A stretch of DNA of 64,000 bases from Diphasiastrum complanatum (GCA_029204225.1 CM055094.1:17822206-17886205), one strand, 5' to 3'; counted from the first letter of the stretch, positions 13,030 through 26,772 are shown. Made by a program: numbers and translations. The notes: generated by a model from the letters alone, not told the origin.

Positions 13030-13700
13030 TGTTGCAAACGGGTTTTTGGAGTATCACAAACGATTTTGTTTCTTTTGAATTTTCTTATGCGGAAGCCTGC
13101 AAGATCCTAGACACGCAACTATAGATCACAGAACAGAAATCATTCTAGCAATCAAGATAGCGCAAGACAAGGAGATGTATAAGAGAGAGCAACTGTATGA
13201 TCAATTTGATTTTTAAAGCGAGATGATCAGTGTCTTGCTCGTTGGCGGCTTGACACTATGCTCTTTTCATTGTGTTTTGCTCATTGGCATACTTTCATGC
13301 ACAACGCACTCTTCTCTATTGTATTCTCTATGTTTTGTTGATCCAAAGACATTGGTTATATCTCCACTGTGTGGTGTTTAGAAGATAGCTAAACATAGAA
13401 TTACAAGAGTAGTTAACGCTAATCAACTAGTTAGTTACTCTCTGTTATTGCTAAATGTTTTAGCTGAGCATGAAGTTCAAAGCTCCATGTCCGTTGAGCT
13501 GCCAGCTGGCAGCGCGAAAGATTTTCTTTCGTTTTCTTTTCGTTTTGTGTCGTGTCATATCTTTTGGTCATGGAGGCATGTTTGAATTTTGTGAATCATT
13601 CGACCTTCGAGTTTCACTTCGCTTAGTGTCTTAGGGTTTTTGAGGTACGTTGACTTTCACGAATTGTTTGTCATTCTACCTTCGCTTCGTGTCGCTTCCC
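13030..13700 (-). repeat. probable 5' LTR of the older copia
   Basis: The sequence begins TGTTGCAAACGGG on the plus strand directly after the tRNA-Met primer site, as a minus-oriented 5' LTR should. The right-hand boundary is not certain. Stretches such as TTTTGTGTCGTGTC recur near the other copia remains at about 31200, so related families may be involved. Confidence 0.5.
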
Positions 13701-13740
13701 TTCGCGTCGCAGCAAAGTTGTAGGAGTTCATAATTTCTGA

Positions 13741-15206
13741 CACGACGACAACATGGCAGCTGGTGGAGATGTGGCCATGGGAGTGTCTACGAGGGCCTCC
13801 AGTATGGGAGATGTGGCCTTGGGAGTGTCTGCGGGGGTTGGCCTCAGGTATGGGAGATGCCCCGCTGATGGGAGAATATTGATGATGTGGAGTGTATGTG
13901 GTGTACTGGGGGGGAATAACTAGGAGGGGGTATTGAGAGGAGGGGGGGGACTGGAGGGGAGTGGGCTGAAAATCGCATGGTGAATAGTGACCCCATGAAG
14001 TATAGCCATGAGACATAACTCAGTGGTAGTGGGTCCAGAGGGAGGGAAAATGTAAGGGGTGAAAGTGGGCATGTTGAGAATCTCAGGTGTGACAGATACA
14101 GGAGTCACAGTATTGTGTGCCATACGTGCAACCTCCTGGATTAGTGTCTCTCAAAGTAGGAACTCCCCACAATGAGATGTGCACGTGGTCGTGCATGACT
14201 CGTGACCACATCAAGGAGATTAGAGTCATCGCCACATCCTCCACAACATGAGACACCGAGGCGGCTCCTCCTCCTCTCCCAAGAGTGTCGGGAGGAAGCA
14301 CTGGCTACAGCGCCATGGGTGGAGGTGCAACCCTCATCAGAGTGACTCTCACGGGAAGGGAAAACATGTGTTCGGTCTACACGAGGAGTCGACTAAATCT
14401 CCTTGGTCGATGATGTGTACTCAACCAATCTGTTGGAGCTACGAGCTAGTCATCAAGCCCTCAATCAATCTAAGACCCTATCTTGTTGTGAGGAAGACAA
14501 CTGATCAAGGTAGCTAATGACCTCAGTCTCGCTCATAGAGGACAGGCGGGATGACCCGCGACTATGGCCTGGCCTCTAGCTAGGGGATCCAGCTTCTGAC
14601 ATAATGGGTGCAATGGAATAAGAGGGATAAATACTGCAAGCAACCAATGAGAGTCTTAAAAATAGTAACAAAACATCACCATGTCCATCTCTCTTTTGGT
14701 GGAGTCCATGATGGAAATAGTAAACATATGACAGTTTTTTTTATGCATTTTGTAGTAGCTACGATAAGTTTGATTATTGTTATACATATAGACATGTTGA
14801 CTGGTCTAAGTGACATGCCTGTTGTTACAATGTGGAAGGACAACAATTCTTCAACACATTTTGCAACTATATAGACACGACCATCAAAAACAAGTATTAT
14901 GAGAGATAATTTGCGCAAACCAACACATAAAAGCTTCGATGACTTTGCAATGTCCTCACAAGCTCCCATTGATATTCCCAATCCAGTAATCGCAAAAAAC
15001 CTAAAAGGCAACGTTTGATCAAACTTGCAACGGTCGGTGGACAAGTGATGTATAAAATGTACAAATACATGGATGTAAAGTTGATTCCAACTATTTTTCA
15101 AATTCATCGAGCACCCATTTGGAATGGAAATTGGCCTGAGAGCTATAAGATTGTTGTGCGCACTGCACATCTTTCGTTGACCCCACAGTTCCCAATCGAG
15201 GGTCTT
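13741..15206. other. unclassified stretch with short tandem repeat and Pro-rich minus-strand remnant
   Basis: A GGAGATGTGGCC-containing unit repeats at 13765, 13807 and 13853 (period 42-46 bp). On the minus strand it reads as RRHSHGHIS repeats. Minus-strand frames at about 14300-13660 are rich in Pro, Ser and Thr and look like the tail of a transposon or host coding region, but no domain is recognisable and the frames are broken. 14600-15206 has open stretches on both strands that I cannot assign. No host gene is supported here. Confidence 0.3.
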
Positions 15207-16050
<844 letters not shown>

Positions 16051-16199
16051 GTATCCCCCACCTAAATAGGTGACGGTCGCACGACACCTGCCTGTGCTTG
16101 TTGTGGAAGACGGCTGTCGACACGTTTATTGCGGATGATGGAGTGCGTCAAGAAAAGTGTGGATAAAGATTGCCTACATAAAACCTGAGGCTTTATTTG

Positions 16200-19100
16200 A
16201 TGATGAGGAGCCTATCCTAAGCTCTACAAGAAGTGTTTGGAAAGGCTGGTGACGACCAATACTTGCGTAACCGGCTACCGTTGATGGGCATAGCAAACAG
16301 TGTCCCATCCATTGTTTCTAAAGTCATTGCCCCTTGCGATAAGATGTCGGTGATGCGATAAGGGCCTTCACCAGTGAACTTCAACTTTCCTTTGATCGCC
16401 TTTGTCTTGTACATGAGGACCAAATCTCCTTTTTGAAGATCTTTCTTGTGAAGACGACGATCATGCCAGGCCTTGCGACGTGCTTTCTCTGCAGCAAGAG
16501 CATGGACCGCTAACAAGCATGTTTCGCACAACTTGTGTAGCGCTTCGTGACGAAGGTGGAGCAATCTTGTATCATCTAATCGTTGCACTGTGGCAATGCA
16601 AAGAGATGGAACGAGAAATTCCACCGGCATGATTGCATCTTGCCCATACACTAGTTGGAATGGAATTTGTTCGGTGCTGCCTTTGTATGCAGTTCTGAAA
16701 GCCCACAGAGCAGCGTGTAGCTTGTGCTCCCAATCTGATTTGTTTGCTTCTATTGTCTTTGTCAAAATGTCGCACAAAATCTTATTAGAAGATTCGGCTT
16801 GGCCATTGCCTCTTGGGTAGTAAGGCGTGCTGAAACGATGGATTACAAAGAACTCTTCTAATAAGACCTTGATGGTCTCGTTGACAAAGTGAGTTCCCCG
16901 ATCGCTAACTATCTCCATTGGGCATCCGAAGCATACAATGATATTTTTGTAAAGGAAGTTTGTGGTGGACCTAGCATCTGCTACGTGCACTACTTTGGCT
17001 TCAACCCACTTTGTGAGATAATCTGTAGCCACGATAATATATCGGGCTTGGGTACTGCGAGCGGCTGGGTAAATAGGGCCGATGTAATCAAGTCCCCACT
17101 TCTCAAATGGTGCTTGAGCCAATACAGGATGTAACGGCTCATAATTTGCCTTCGTTGGTCTACGCGCTCTCTGACATACATCACATTGCTTGATATATAC
17201 CTCAGTATCCTTGTGCATTGTTGGCCACCAACAGCCAGATTGTAGAATCTTGCGTACTGTTACATCTGCTGCAAAGTGTCCGCCTCCCATTGCTTCATGC
17301 GAGAGAGACATGATCTGACTTGTCTCATGGGGCAGGATACAACGACGAATGATATTATCCGCCCCTCTTCGATATAGTTGGTCGGCAATCAGCTGATATG
17401 GACGAGCTTTAAGTACAAGTTTCTGTTGTTGCGCCTTGGATAGTGACCGATCTGGTTGGTAGTTCATCAAATAATCAACTATGTCTGCGGCCAATCGGAT
17501 ACAACATCCACGTAAAATAAAGCAGCATCTAGTAACTCATCATCAGGCTGGGGATCCTTCTGTGTCGATTTGATTCTTGATACATGATCCGCCATGTAAT
17601 GTTGCTTGCCTTTGTGTACCACTATTCGAAAATCAAACTAGAGCAACAAGAGTAACCATCTAGTGATTCTCCCTGTGTTGCAGGTTTTGTTGACTAGGTA
17701 GAGCAAAGGTTGATGATCAGTGTAGAATGCAAAATGAGTGGCCATAAGATAATGGTGAAACTTCTTGACCGCAAATATCATTGCCAAGGCTTCTTGCTCG
17801 GTCGTTGAATAGTTGATTTTAGCATCGTTGAGTTGTCGACTGGCGAAGCGAATAGGAAAGTCTTTCTTGTACTCGCCTGGCTGGGTCAATATTGCTCCTA
17901 TAGCATACTTTGATGCGTCATTATGCACATGAAACTCAATTGTCCAATTGGGAGGCCATAAGATTGGTGCAGATATAAGTGCTTCCTTCAGCTTTTGGAA
18001 AGCTCGTAGGGCTTCCTCCGTCCAATGTGGATCAATTGTCAACTTGTAGATAGGACGTGCCAAATCTGCAAAGAATAGAATGAAGATTCGGTAGTAATTG
18101 GCATGTCCCATAAATACATAGACTCCACGAATTGTTCCAGGGGGTGGAAGATCCATGATAATACGTATCTTAGACAAATCAGTGGTGATCCCATGTCTAG
18201 ATACAATATGGCCCAGGATAAGACCATGTGTGACCCAAAATTGGCATTTCTCTAGGTCCAATGATATTTGAAATTTGCGGCATTGTATAAGCACTCTTTC
18301 CAACTGAGATAAGTGTTCATCATTAAATCCGTGCATGCAAAGATCATCGAGGAAGATCTCTAGGAATTTCTATAAATAGTCTTTGAATGCCTTTTGCATG
18401 ACGTGCTGAAAAGAGCTAGGGGCATTACAAAGACCGGATGGCATGACCTTGTAGGCATATGTACCCCATCCAGTAGCAAATGCAGTCTTGTGTTGATCCT
18501 CCAGTGCAATCTTCACTTGGTTGTAGCCACTGAAGCTATCCAAAAAATTGTAGGCTTCCGCTCCAGCTACTCAATCCAAGATGCTTTCTGTGAATGGCAA
18601 GGGAAAGTGAACCTTCCGTGTCACAGCATTAAGTGCCTTCATATTGACACAAATCCGCATTTTGTCATTCTTCTTGGGAACAATGACTATGGGTGACACC
18701 CATTCTGTGTGCTCAATTTCATAAATGAAATCGGCATCGAGCAACTTCTGCAACTCTTGCTTGATTAGCTCGGTGTAGTTCGGGTTGCAACGGTAATATC
18801 GGCTCACCTTTGGCATTGCTCCTTCGACCAAAGGTATGGTGTGTTGGACTACAGACGATGGAATTCCTTTTAAATCTTTGTAAGACCACGTAAAACAGTC
18901 TTTATACTCCATCAATAACTTCTGCAGTTGGGTGAATTGTGAGGGCGTGAGTTGTGCTCCCACATGAACAATTTTGTCTTCATCTCCTGGCTCTGCTAGA
19001 TTCATCGGTTGAGTGCGAGCCAGTCCCTCGTAGACTTGTTCTTCTTTTTTCTGATTTGCATCAGGTTCCTGTTGCGCTTTCGGCATCAGATCACCACGTC

Positions 19101-20650
19101 GTCCAAGGTATAACTCTTGAAGTTTTCTGGCACATCATGGACTGGTGCCTTACTCGTTTCTTCCTTCAAAAGGTTGATCTTAGCACGATTGGTGAGTGAT
19201 ATCTTGTGCATTGCTTCTGACATTCCTGAAGCTGATGTTGAAGCTTGGTCGGATGACCCTTGAGCATGCGATTCAGCAACTTTCTTTTTGCCTTGTATAT
19301 TGTTGTTGGTTGTTGCTGTTTCTTTGCTCGTTATCTTCTGTTGAGGTTCTTTGACATTCGTCACATGGTTCCGAATGTCTTCATCCACTGTTGCTATTGC
19401 CTCTTCGGGTAAATCGCTCCACTTGATCACCTGATTGTATCTTTGCTTTTGTTGATTTTTCTTTGGTATAGGTACTTTCGGTGGTGGCATCTTGGAGACT
19501 TTAGCATGTTGAGATTTCTGAAGCAGTTGAGCTGGTATTTGTTGAACTCCATAACACGTAGAATCCATGTGGTGTAGGATCTGCTCATCTGTCAGCTCAG
19601 CTTCCTCATCATAGGACAATGCATGTTGCCAAGGAACTAAATCATCTTGAACAGGTTTCTGAATAGGTTCCGATGACAGCCATGCTACGTTTATCATGTT
19701 CACCCCATATGAGATAGGCGTGTCAAGGGTGAATCCTCTCGGTGGTAATTCGATGGGTTCTAAATCTGAATCTGGATCTGGATGACATGTATGCCCAGCC
19801 ATACAGTCAATAGTTGCCAATGCATCCGTCCACAACACGGTATCTGTTTGTGAATCATAATGAACACCCATTGAAGCTTTCGGACGATCAATGCTATGGT
19901 CCGTTGTGGAAGAAGTGTCATCAGCTTTGGGTGGTACAGGCTTCACCACCCATGTGGAGGGATCCACCTTTACTGCCCGCTCTCTGTTCTCAAATGTGAT
20001 TTTGTCGGTCCCCCAATCATGAACTACTTGTGCAATTCGTAACCAAGGCCATCCCAACAAAACTCGATAGTCAGTGGGTGTTTCAGGAATGTCCATTACC
20101 ACTGGTACTGCCTTCTCTCTTCCCTCACATTTGGATATGGCGCTGAAGTTGAGGGTTGGTCGTCAGTGACCGATGGTGGTGGTGAGGGAGCCACTTCCTT
20201 CCTCTTCTATGTTCCCGTAACAGCTCACATAGGAGCGTAGTCGTGTCGTCCTTTCGATGGCATCCCTGCTGGAACTGCTGATTGTTGTATGCCAATGAGG
20301 TTAAGAGGTGCACTGGTTCCAGGTTTAAATAGACAATTCTTGAAACAATGTCCATTATCGCAATCCTGGCAGAAGGTTGTATATTGTCCTTTGTAGGGAC
20401 ATTCTGCAATTCTGTGTCCCTCGCCGCACCTGTAGCAGCCGTAATCTCTTCCACCTTGACGTTGAGTTTGAGCTATATAGGCCGATACATATTCATTTAT
20501 GGCAGGATCCATAAATGGTTCATCTGGTCCGTACCATTGCTGCTGCTCAGATTGAGGTGACATTTGCAATTCTTGTTCTGCTGCTGTCAAGTTTACATGG
20601 GCCACTTGTTGATTGGCTGGCCTTGGTGGAGCAGGTAAGGCCATGCGTTG
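16200..20650 (-). mobile_element. Ty3/gypsy fossil B, same family as fossil A
   Basis: Reading right to left: gag end at about 20644-20225 with two zinc knuckles (CYRCGEGHRIAEC, then CQDCDNGHCFKNC); a linker at about 20100-19090 with GVNMINVAWLS; RT at about 19086-18000 (MRICVNMKALNAV); RNase H at about 17950-17640 (HVHNDASKYAIGAIL); and integrase at about 17494-16217 with the HHCC finger (CDVCQRARRPT), core (EKWGLDYIGP, VSDRGTHF) and the C-terminal NGSRLRKYW. It is better preserved than fossil A, with only about four interruptions. The 3' LTR is proposed at 15207-16050; no 5' LTR was found. Confidence 0.92.
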
Positions 20651-21230
20651 TGGTTGATTGGGTGCGACGTACCTTGGTGCCGCGTTAGGTGTCCCTTGAT
20701 GATAAGGATAAGAAGTCTTGGTTGAGATGTGAGCGGAAGGCGTTGATTGAGATGGGAGAGGAAGGTGTCGGTTGAGATGTGAGCGGAGGGCGTTGGTTGA
20801 AATGGGAGAGGAAGGTGTTGGTTGAGATGTGAGCGGAGGGTGTCGGTTGAGATGGGATGGAAAATCTGTGTGAAGGGAGTTATGGTGCGAAAGGAAAGGA
20901 CTGTGGAGAACTGACGTTGGGAAGGCAAGTGTGTGGATAGAACGGTGTGGAGGATGTGTGGAAAACGAAGTATGGTGTGAACTAAAAGGGGGAAAACAAA
21001 ATGAGGTGGGATAAGAACGATGGAAGGTAGAAGTTCAAAAAAAGAAGATGTCGGTATATGTTTGTGAAGAAGCAGAAGGGGTGAAGATATTGGGAGATGT
21101 AAGGAAAGTAGCTTTCGGTGGGAACGGATGTATGGAGATGATGAAAGAAAAGTGTTTATAATTATAATGTGATATTCAATAGTGCAACGGAAGCGTGTTG
21201 AATGCTTGCGTGACACTGCCCCTCAGCATG
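20651..21230 (-). other. region upstream of gypsy B gag, with tandem repeat
   Basis: Minus-strand open frame without recognisable domains. It contains a tandem array at about 20716-20865 with a period near 50 bp and the core GGTTGAGATGTGAGCGGA. It may be the gypsy leader or a captured repeat. No primer site was seen. Confidence 0.4.
20716..20865. repeat. minisatellite, about 50-bp unit
   Basis: About 2.7 copies of a unit starting GGTTGAGATGTGAGCGGA and ending GGGAGAGGAAGGTGT. The core is shared with a second array about 400 bp away. Confidence 0.8.
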
Positions 21231-21282
21231 CGAAAGTTTCAAATGGTTTGTCTTCCACTGGTGATGTTAGGTTTGGAGATGG

Positions 21283-21476
21283 TTTGTCGGTTGAGATTTG
21301 ACAAATCCTGTCAATTGAGATTTGAGCGAATCCCGTCGGTAGATTTGACAAAACCCGTCGGTTGAGATTTGAGCGAATCCCGTCGATTGAGATTTGAGCG
21401 AATCCCGTTGGTTGAGATTTGACAAAACCCGTCGGTTGACATTTGAGCGAATCCCGTCGGTTGAGATTTGACAAAC
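21283..21476. repeat. minisatellite, about 25-bp unit
   Basis: About eight imperfect copies of a unit alternating between TTGAGATTTGAGCGAATCC and TTGAGATTTGACAAAACCC. The units are contiguous, without spacers. Confidence 0.85.
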
Positions 21477-21899
21477 CCCATGAGGAGTGAATGGTCCTGT
21501 TTGATGCAAGTGAAGAACTTCAAGGGGAAAAATATGACTATAGCTCAGAGTAGAAGTTCTTATGAAAAAGGTGTATCTCCAGGAATGTGTGTATGCTTGA
21601 GATACCAGTTAGACAGAAATGAGGTGGCTAAAAGTGTGAGAATCATTTCATATGGTGTAGCCTATCCTTTGTGGACCTAGAACATCCATGACCCATGAGT
21701 ATTTACAGGAAAAAGAAAATGCGCGCTGCATAGAAAGTACATGATTAATGGTTTTAAGTATAAACAAGGAACGTTGTTAAAAATAGACATGCAAAATGAG
21801 AATTACAAGCAAGGAAATAAAAAGGAAAAAAAAATGTAAAATAGATACTAGGGAAAAGATGTTAAATTGGGTCAACAAAAAACAACTCTTCGTAATACT

Positions 21900-22167
21900 A
21901 CCGTAGACGACCACCGTTGACGAAAGTGTCTAGGAATATTCCGTCAAGTGTTTGTAACTGGACTGCACCATTAGAAAAGACTTTATTAATAATATACGGC
22001 TCCTCACTTCTGAATTTCAATTTGCCCGGGTGCTTCTTTGATGTATAAAGAAGCACCTGGTCACCTAAGTGTAGATCTTTATTGCGTAGGTGACGGTCAT
22101 GCCAGGCCTTGTGGTGTCGTTTGTTAATCAGTTGTGCATGGTAAGATATAAGTCTTGTCTCACATAA
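21900..22167 (-). mobile_element. gypsy integrase C-terminal fragment
   Basis: The minus-strand reading contains KAWHDRHLRNKDLHLGDQV and a following GKLKFRSEEPY stretch. These parallel the integrase tail of fossil B (KAWHDRRLHKKDLQKGDLV, GKLKFTGEGPY). It is a separate, related copy, cut off at about 22167 where different sequence begins. Confidence 0.8.
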
Positions 22168-22582
22168 CCATTAGAGGAGTTACATACATCAAAAGGGCCA
22201 TCTAAGAAATGCCACGTAGGACCAAAAAAAAATGCCAGATTTTAAAACTCCGACAGACTTTCAGGTCCAGTTTAGCTTAACCTTATTAGTAATGTGTAGT
22301 TAACATGACACGATTATGATGCATGCAACTGCGACTTCAAGAACCTATGACGCTCATTAACTAACTTTTTCAAATTTGAAAATGAGATTGTGTTCCTCGT
22401 TTTAACTAGCGAGAGAATAAACATAGAATCTCCGGTATGCCATGGATGAAGAACAGTGTCTATTTTTTTTTTTGGTTCATCAGTTGATGTTTGCGGAATG
22501 TCTCAGTTTCATCTACACATTGTTCTCCCTGTCGAGAATGCTCCGATAGCTAAAAGAGGAGTAATGAAAGAATCCACTTGAT
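22168..22582. other. left flank of the transposase gene, no gene seen
   Basis: A-rich, with a perfect palindrome TTTTCAAATTTGAAAA-like core near 22369. It starts directly after the gypsy fragment, so it may hold the left end of the DNA transposon. I saw no matching inverted repeat at 26773-27104. Confidence 0.4.
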
Positions 22583-25036
22583 ATGGTCGCTCACAGAATC
22601 AACCAAAGAAAGAATTACGATTTGTGGATTGACGGAGGTTTGTATCCATTGGATCCGAGCTCGATGCAAGCTCCACAATTCCAATCCATCACACAATTAA
22701 TAAAGTTTTTGTGTGACGGATAAAACGGTTTACTGAGTTATTGTGAATGATTGATGACTTATGGTGTTGCAAACTCTGTTCAGAAAATACAGAGTTTAGA
22801 ATGTATGTTAAATGGTTTGCTTGCTGACTATAGAGAAAAAGAGACCACATTATCACAAACACAAAAAGATAATGCACATTTACATAATATTATATTAAAT
22901 TTGAATGCAAGTAATGATCAATTCCGACAAGTTGTTCAAACATTACGTATATCAAATGACCAGTTAAAAGAAGAAACTCGCATACTAGATAAGAAATTAA
23001 AAAGAAACAAGTGAAAAAGAATTCTAAAGGACATTGATGAGCTTTCGTTAAATGGATGCCAACGTAGAAAAAAGATTCAAGCATTCAAGTAAGGATTTGA
23101 TTTGAATCAGTTTTATTTTAGTTTTGTGAAGTAGCATGACATTTATTATGTGTCCTATTTGGGTTTCTTGATTTTCATAATCATTTGCAGATCAGCATTG
23201 GTTTTAAATCAGCATCTGAAGGACAATGACCTGATTGGAAAATCACTGAGTTCGGTATTGACAACCAAGTCCACAAAGTCTTTATTGGACAATAATCGAT
23301 ATTCTCGAATCTTGTCCAAGGTCACTGAGGCTTTGATGAACAAGGTCGATAAGGTAATCGACCGAACGCTAATTCAGGGAGCATGTGATTTCTCAGGTAT
23401 TAGCAGGGAGGCATATGCGAGTATATTTAAAATTATTAAAGAGGCTTTTGGACAATTGCACGTAAGAAAATTTCCCATTCCTTGCCCTTTTCAGATAAGA
23501 TTGGAGAGAGATGTATTGAATAAGGGTATGCAAAACGTCATTAGAATCCCTTTTCACATCAATGAGATTTACAATTTAAAGTCTGGCAATTTGTCATATA
23601 ATTCTACCAGCAACTTATTTGTGGATTTGAATCATTTATTGAGATTTATAGTGAAATTCTATAATATTACAAGTGTTAGTATGAGCAAACTTATTTTGGT
23701 GGTCAAGCTAGATGAATCGAAAGTTATAAAAGGACAAAAGTTGGAAAGAGTAAGTATTACTCTCATGAATGGAGCATTGAGCAATGCAACAAACTCAAGG
23801 GATCTCAATTTCAGTGTGCAATCAGAAAACAACATATGGTGGCTAGCACATTTTCAGGTAAAAAACGGTTGTTATTCATGTGCAATTTCTTTTAGTAATT
23901 GTTTTGAATATATAAAAACTTGTGATTCCATATGTTGAACAGGTTATCAAGGAGGATCACGATGTTCTTTCCTGGATTTTTAGCAGAACAAGTTATCCAG
24001 ATATCATAAAGGATCATATGAATGGAAAAGTACTTAGTGTTCCTAAAAGAGGTGAATTTTTTGTGGAATGGCATTTAGCTGGAGACTTGAAGTCATTGAA
24101 ATGTATGTTCAATGTATCTCATGGAGCAAATTCGAAACATCCATGTCTATATTGTATGAAATCATCAAATGACATTTCAAGGAACACAAGAGTTTCAAGA
24201 GATATTGAAGATCCCAACTGGAAACCAGTACTACTCCTTTACAAAATGTGCATATTTGTACACTTCATGGAGAGGTGAGGATCATAGAGAAATTAATATA
24301 TCTTCATATCTTGTTTGCATGGAATACTAAGCCAGAGTCAGCAACAAAACAAGCAATCGCTCGATTAGAGGAAGTGTTGTCAAAAGCAGGCCTTCATAAA
24401 GGCCATATTAAAATACAAAAAGATGAAAAACTTTCGGGAAAAACAGGAAACGTACCCAGTAAACCTAGCATAGGAGGAGTCAAATCTCATCAATTTTTAT
24501 CAAATCATTCTAAAGAGTCGTCTAAAATCCAATACTCGGTTTGGAAAGATGTTATTTCTGCAACATAAGACTTTGAAGATAAAGGAACAACAAGGGTAAA
24601 GAAGGTTAAAGTTTGGAAAAGCTCGATAATATGGTTGAAGTGCTTAGAAAAGACACAATTTCATATGCAGATGCACTCCTATTGGAGAAAACAACAATAG
24701 AGTTTTTAGATGCAATTCGTGTGGCTTGGGGCTCAGATCACATCACCCACTACATGGTAAAATACATTTGAATAGTGTCTTACAATTTTATAATTTTAGT
24801 ATAGCTTGCTTGATAGATTCTAACCAATGCATAAATCTTTGATATTGTAGCACATTCTAAGGCATCATGCGTCATTTTTTGCAAAAAAGTATGGCAGTTT
24901 GAGTATATGGTCCTCACAAGAAATGGAGAAATCACATTGGCAGGCAAGAGCAGCATTTCATCGAAATACACAACATGGTGGAACGTCCTCAAAAAATAGT
25001 TACATCATTCAGCTATTCCAATGGTTTTATAGATGA
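22583..25036 (+). pseudogene. DDE transposase with RAG1-like layout (plain DNA transposon, decayed)
   Basis: The gene has four or five exons. Introns at 23089-23190, 23858-23942 and 24759-24849 have GT-AG ends and keep phase. The N-terminal part (about 22583-23088) is a coiled coil followed by LNGCQRRKKIQAF. The middle exon has a first acidic motif VVKLDESKV near 23700-23720. After the second intron comes AGDLKSLKCMF near 24080, then SHGANSKHPCLYC, a CxxC zinc-binding insert. The last exon (24850 onward) has SIWSSQEMEKSH and NTQHGG, matching the spacing of the last RAG1 catalytic block (S-x-E-x-x-E-x-x-N-x-x-x-R). I infer a D-D-E transposase of the RAG1/Transib-like kind. About three in-frame stops and at least one frameshift make this copy inactive. 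It is convergent with the gene at 26772-25191. Confidence 0.6.
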
Positions 25037-25190
25037 GCTCAAATTGATACACAACAAGATCAACTGAATATCAAAGATTCAAAAAAGCATGTAAATTTAT
25101 AAGCCAAAATTAGATGCCCCTGGATGCACCACCATGTAACGGGCCTCAACTGATCCTCCCTCCGCTGACTCTGCTCTCCATTGATGGCAT

Positions 25191-26772
25191 TCAATAAAGA
25201 TCAAATGCGTGTAATCGAAAATTCTCAAATTTTACATACATTAAATGGAGAAGAGTACAATCATTTTTTTTCATTGTATCTAAGGACAATTTTTGTTGTG
25301 TGGTCATGAAGGAACTTTTTCCTATCATACGGATCCAAAAATCGAGTGGATTGCCTTTGCTCAGATCTATATATCCTGATAGAATTGCCAGAGCAGATGA
25401 TCTCATAGGAACATTTTCTGGCACGTAATTGAACACTTTAAGAGCAACATCTCTTTTGACAAAAATGATTCTATATGTATTTTTTGGATATTTATGCCCT
25501 TGGGCAAAATAAGATAGGGCCTTGATGGCCATGATTAAGGTTCCCGCATTCACAAAAAACCTTTCATGAAGAATACAAATTTCGTTATTTACAAAATGTT
25601 TCAAATAATGAGCCAATGAGGCATCCTTCTGTCTCCCGCCTTGTCTTTCTCTCAGTCCTCCATGCCTGCTAGCAAAGGCATCAACTTCAACGATTTTCTA
25701 CAACACATAATCAAGTGTTAGTCAAACTAGCAGATCAATCATCAATTACACATTAAATAGTAAATGATTTTTGTGAGAAGCTGTACTTACCAGATCCTCC
25801 TCGTCAACTTGGATCACACCAGCAGCTTCTAAATTGTGACCAACAATAATGGTCGATTGCTGGTCAGCTGTAATAGTATATATGGGAGGTGGCGGATACC
25901 TTTTCTGAAATGCCAAAAACTCCTCCTCACTAGGCATATTAGCCTCATATCCTTTGAAGGGCATATGTGCCACTTGCCCATTCTTCCTGGTCCTCATAGT
26001 CGATGCCATCTATGAGGTCGTCATCATCAAAGTCAATAAAATCACTAAATTCAGAAATAATCCTTGACAAAAGAGATAATATCTCATCTTCTTTGAGATC
26101 CATTACGTCTCCGATGTCGCTAATGGACAAGAATGCAATATCGTCCATATGGTACATAGGGAGGTCCATCAGGGTTCTGCTCTGGTCAATCTGGCTCGCG
26201 GTAGATAATGGAGAGATAGACAAAGAACGAGCCTTGGCAGGATCATATTGTTGTGCTTGCCTGGCCTCCTTTGCATCTCCTAAAGCCTCATCAATAATGG
26301 AAACCTCTGAAGCCACACGAGTAGTAGGGGCAGACAAACCAATCATAGACGACCCAGAAGATTCTGCCTCGTCAAGGATAATAGCAGATAAGAAAAACAC
26401 GAAGGCCATACCCTCCTGAACGAAGCGACATACTCGATTGTGTTCCTCACAGGGTATGACACGTTTAAACAGATTGATAAATTTGGTAAACTTACGATCA
26501 TGCCTTTGCTTGGCACTAGGCTGAGCATGAGTCAAATCTGTGAAATGCACAAATCTCAGGCCGTCCATCAGAAGGGTACCCTGTTGCAAGCACTCATAAA
26601 AATCCTTGTACAGTTTGGGAAAAACTTCCCTGTGCTCAATAACAAATCTCTCTATGTCAAACTGATAATAGAAATAGGACAAAAAATGGGCTTGTTTGTC
26701 GCTAACTTCAGCATGAACAGGGAAAGAACTAAGAGCTATATCATAGATCGAACTAGCAGAAGAGGAGGCCAT
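25191..26772 (-). pseudogene. unrecognised spliced gene, convergent partner of the transposase
   Basis: The start ATG is at 26772. An open stretch runs to about 25980, with one apparent frame slip near 25950-26000, and continues to a GT-AG intron at 25698-25790 (phase 0, donor GTAAGT). The last exon 25697-25191 ends HAFDLY. The protein would be about 490 residues. The first half is helical with Cys and His (FKRVIPCEEHNRVC). The middle is very acidic (DFDDDDLIDGIDYEDQEEW). The C-terminal half contains YVPENVPMRSSALAILSGY and LDFWIRMIGKSS. I recognise no domain. Its stop lies about 155 bp from the transposase stop, tail to tail, which suggests both belong to one transposon. A decayed host gene is the alternative. 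Confidence 0.5.

Noticed and set aside
14676-15170. 164-residue minus-strand open frame as a host gene
   Set aside because: No domain and no splice or start support, and an equally long frame on the other strand.
21283-21476. CRISPR-like array
   Set aside because: The units follow each other without unique spacers and the setting is a plant nuclear genome; it is a minisatellite.
25191-26772. RAG2 homologue next to the RAG1-like gene
   Set aside because: The convergent layout suggests it, but no kelch repeats or PHD finger are visible.
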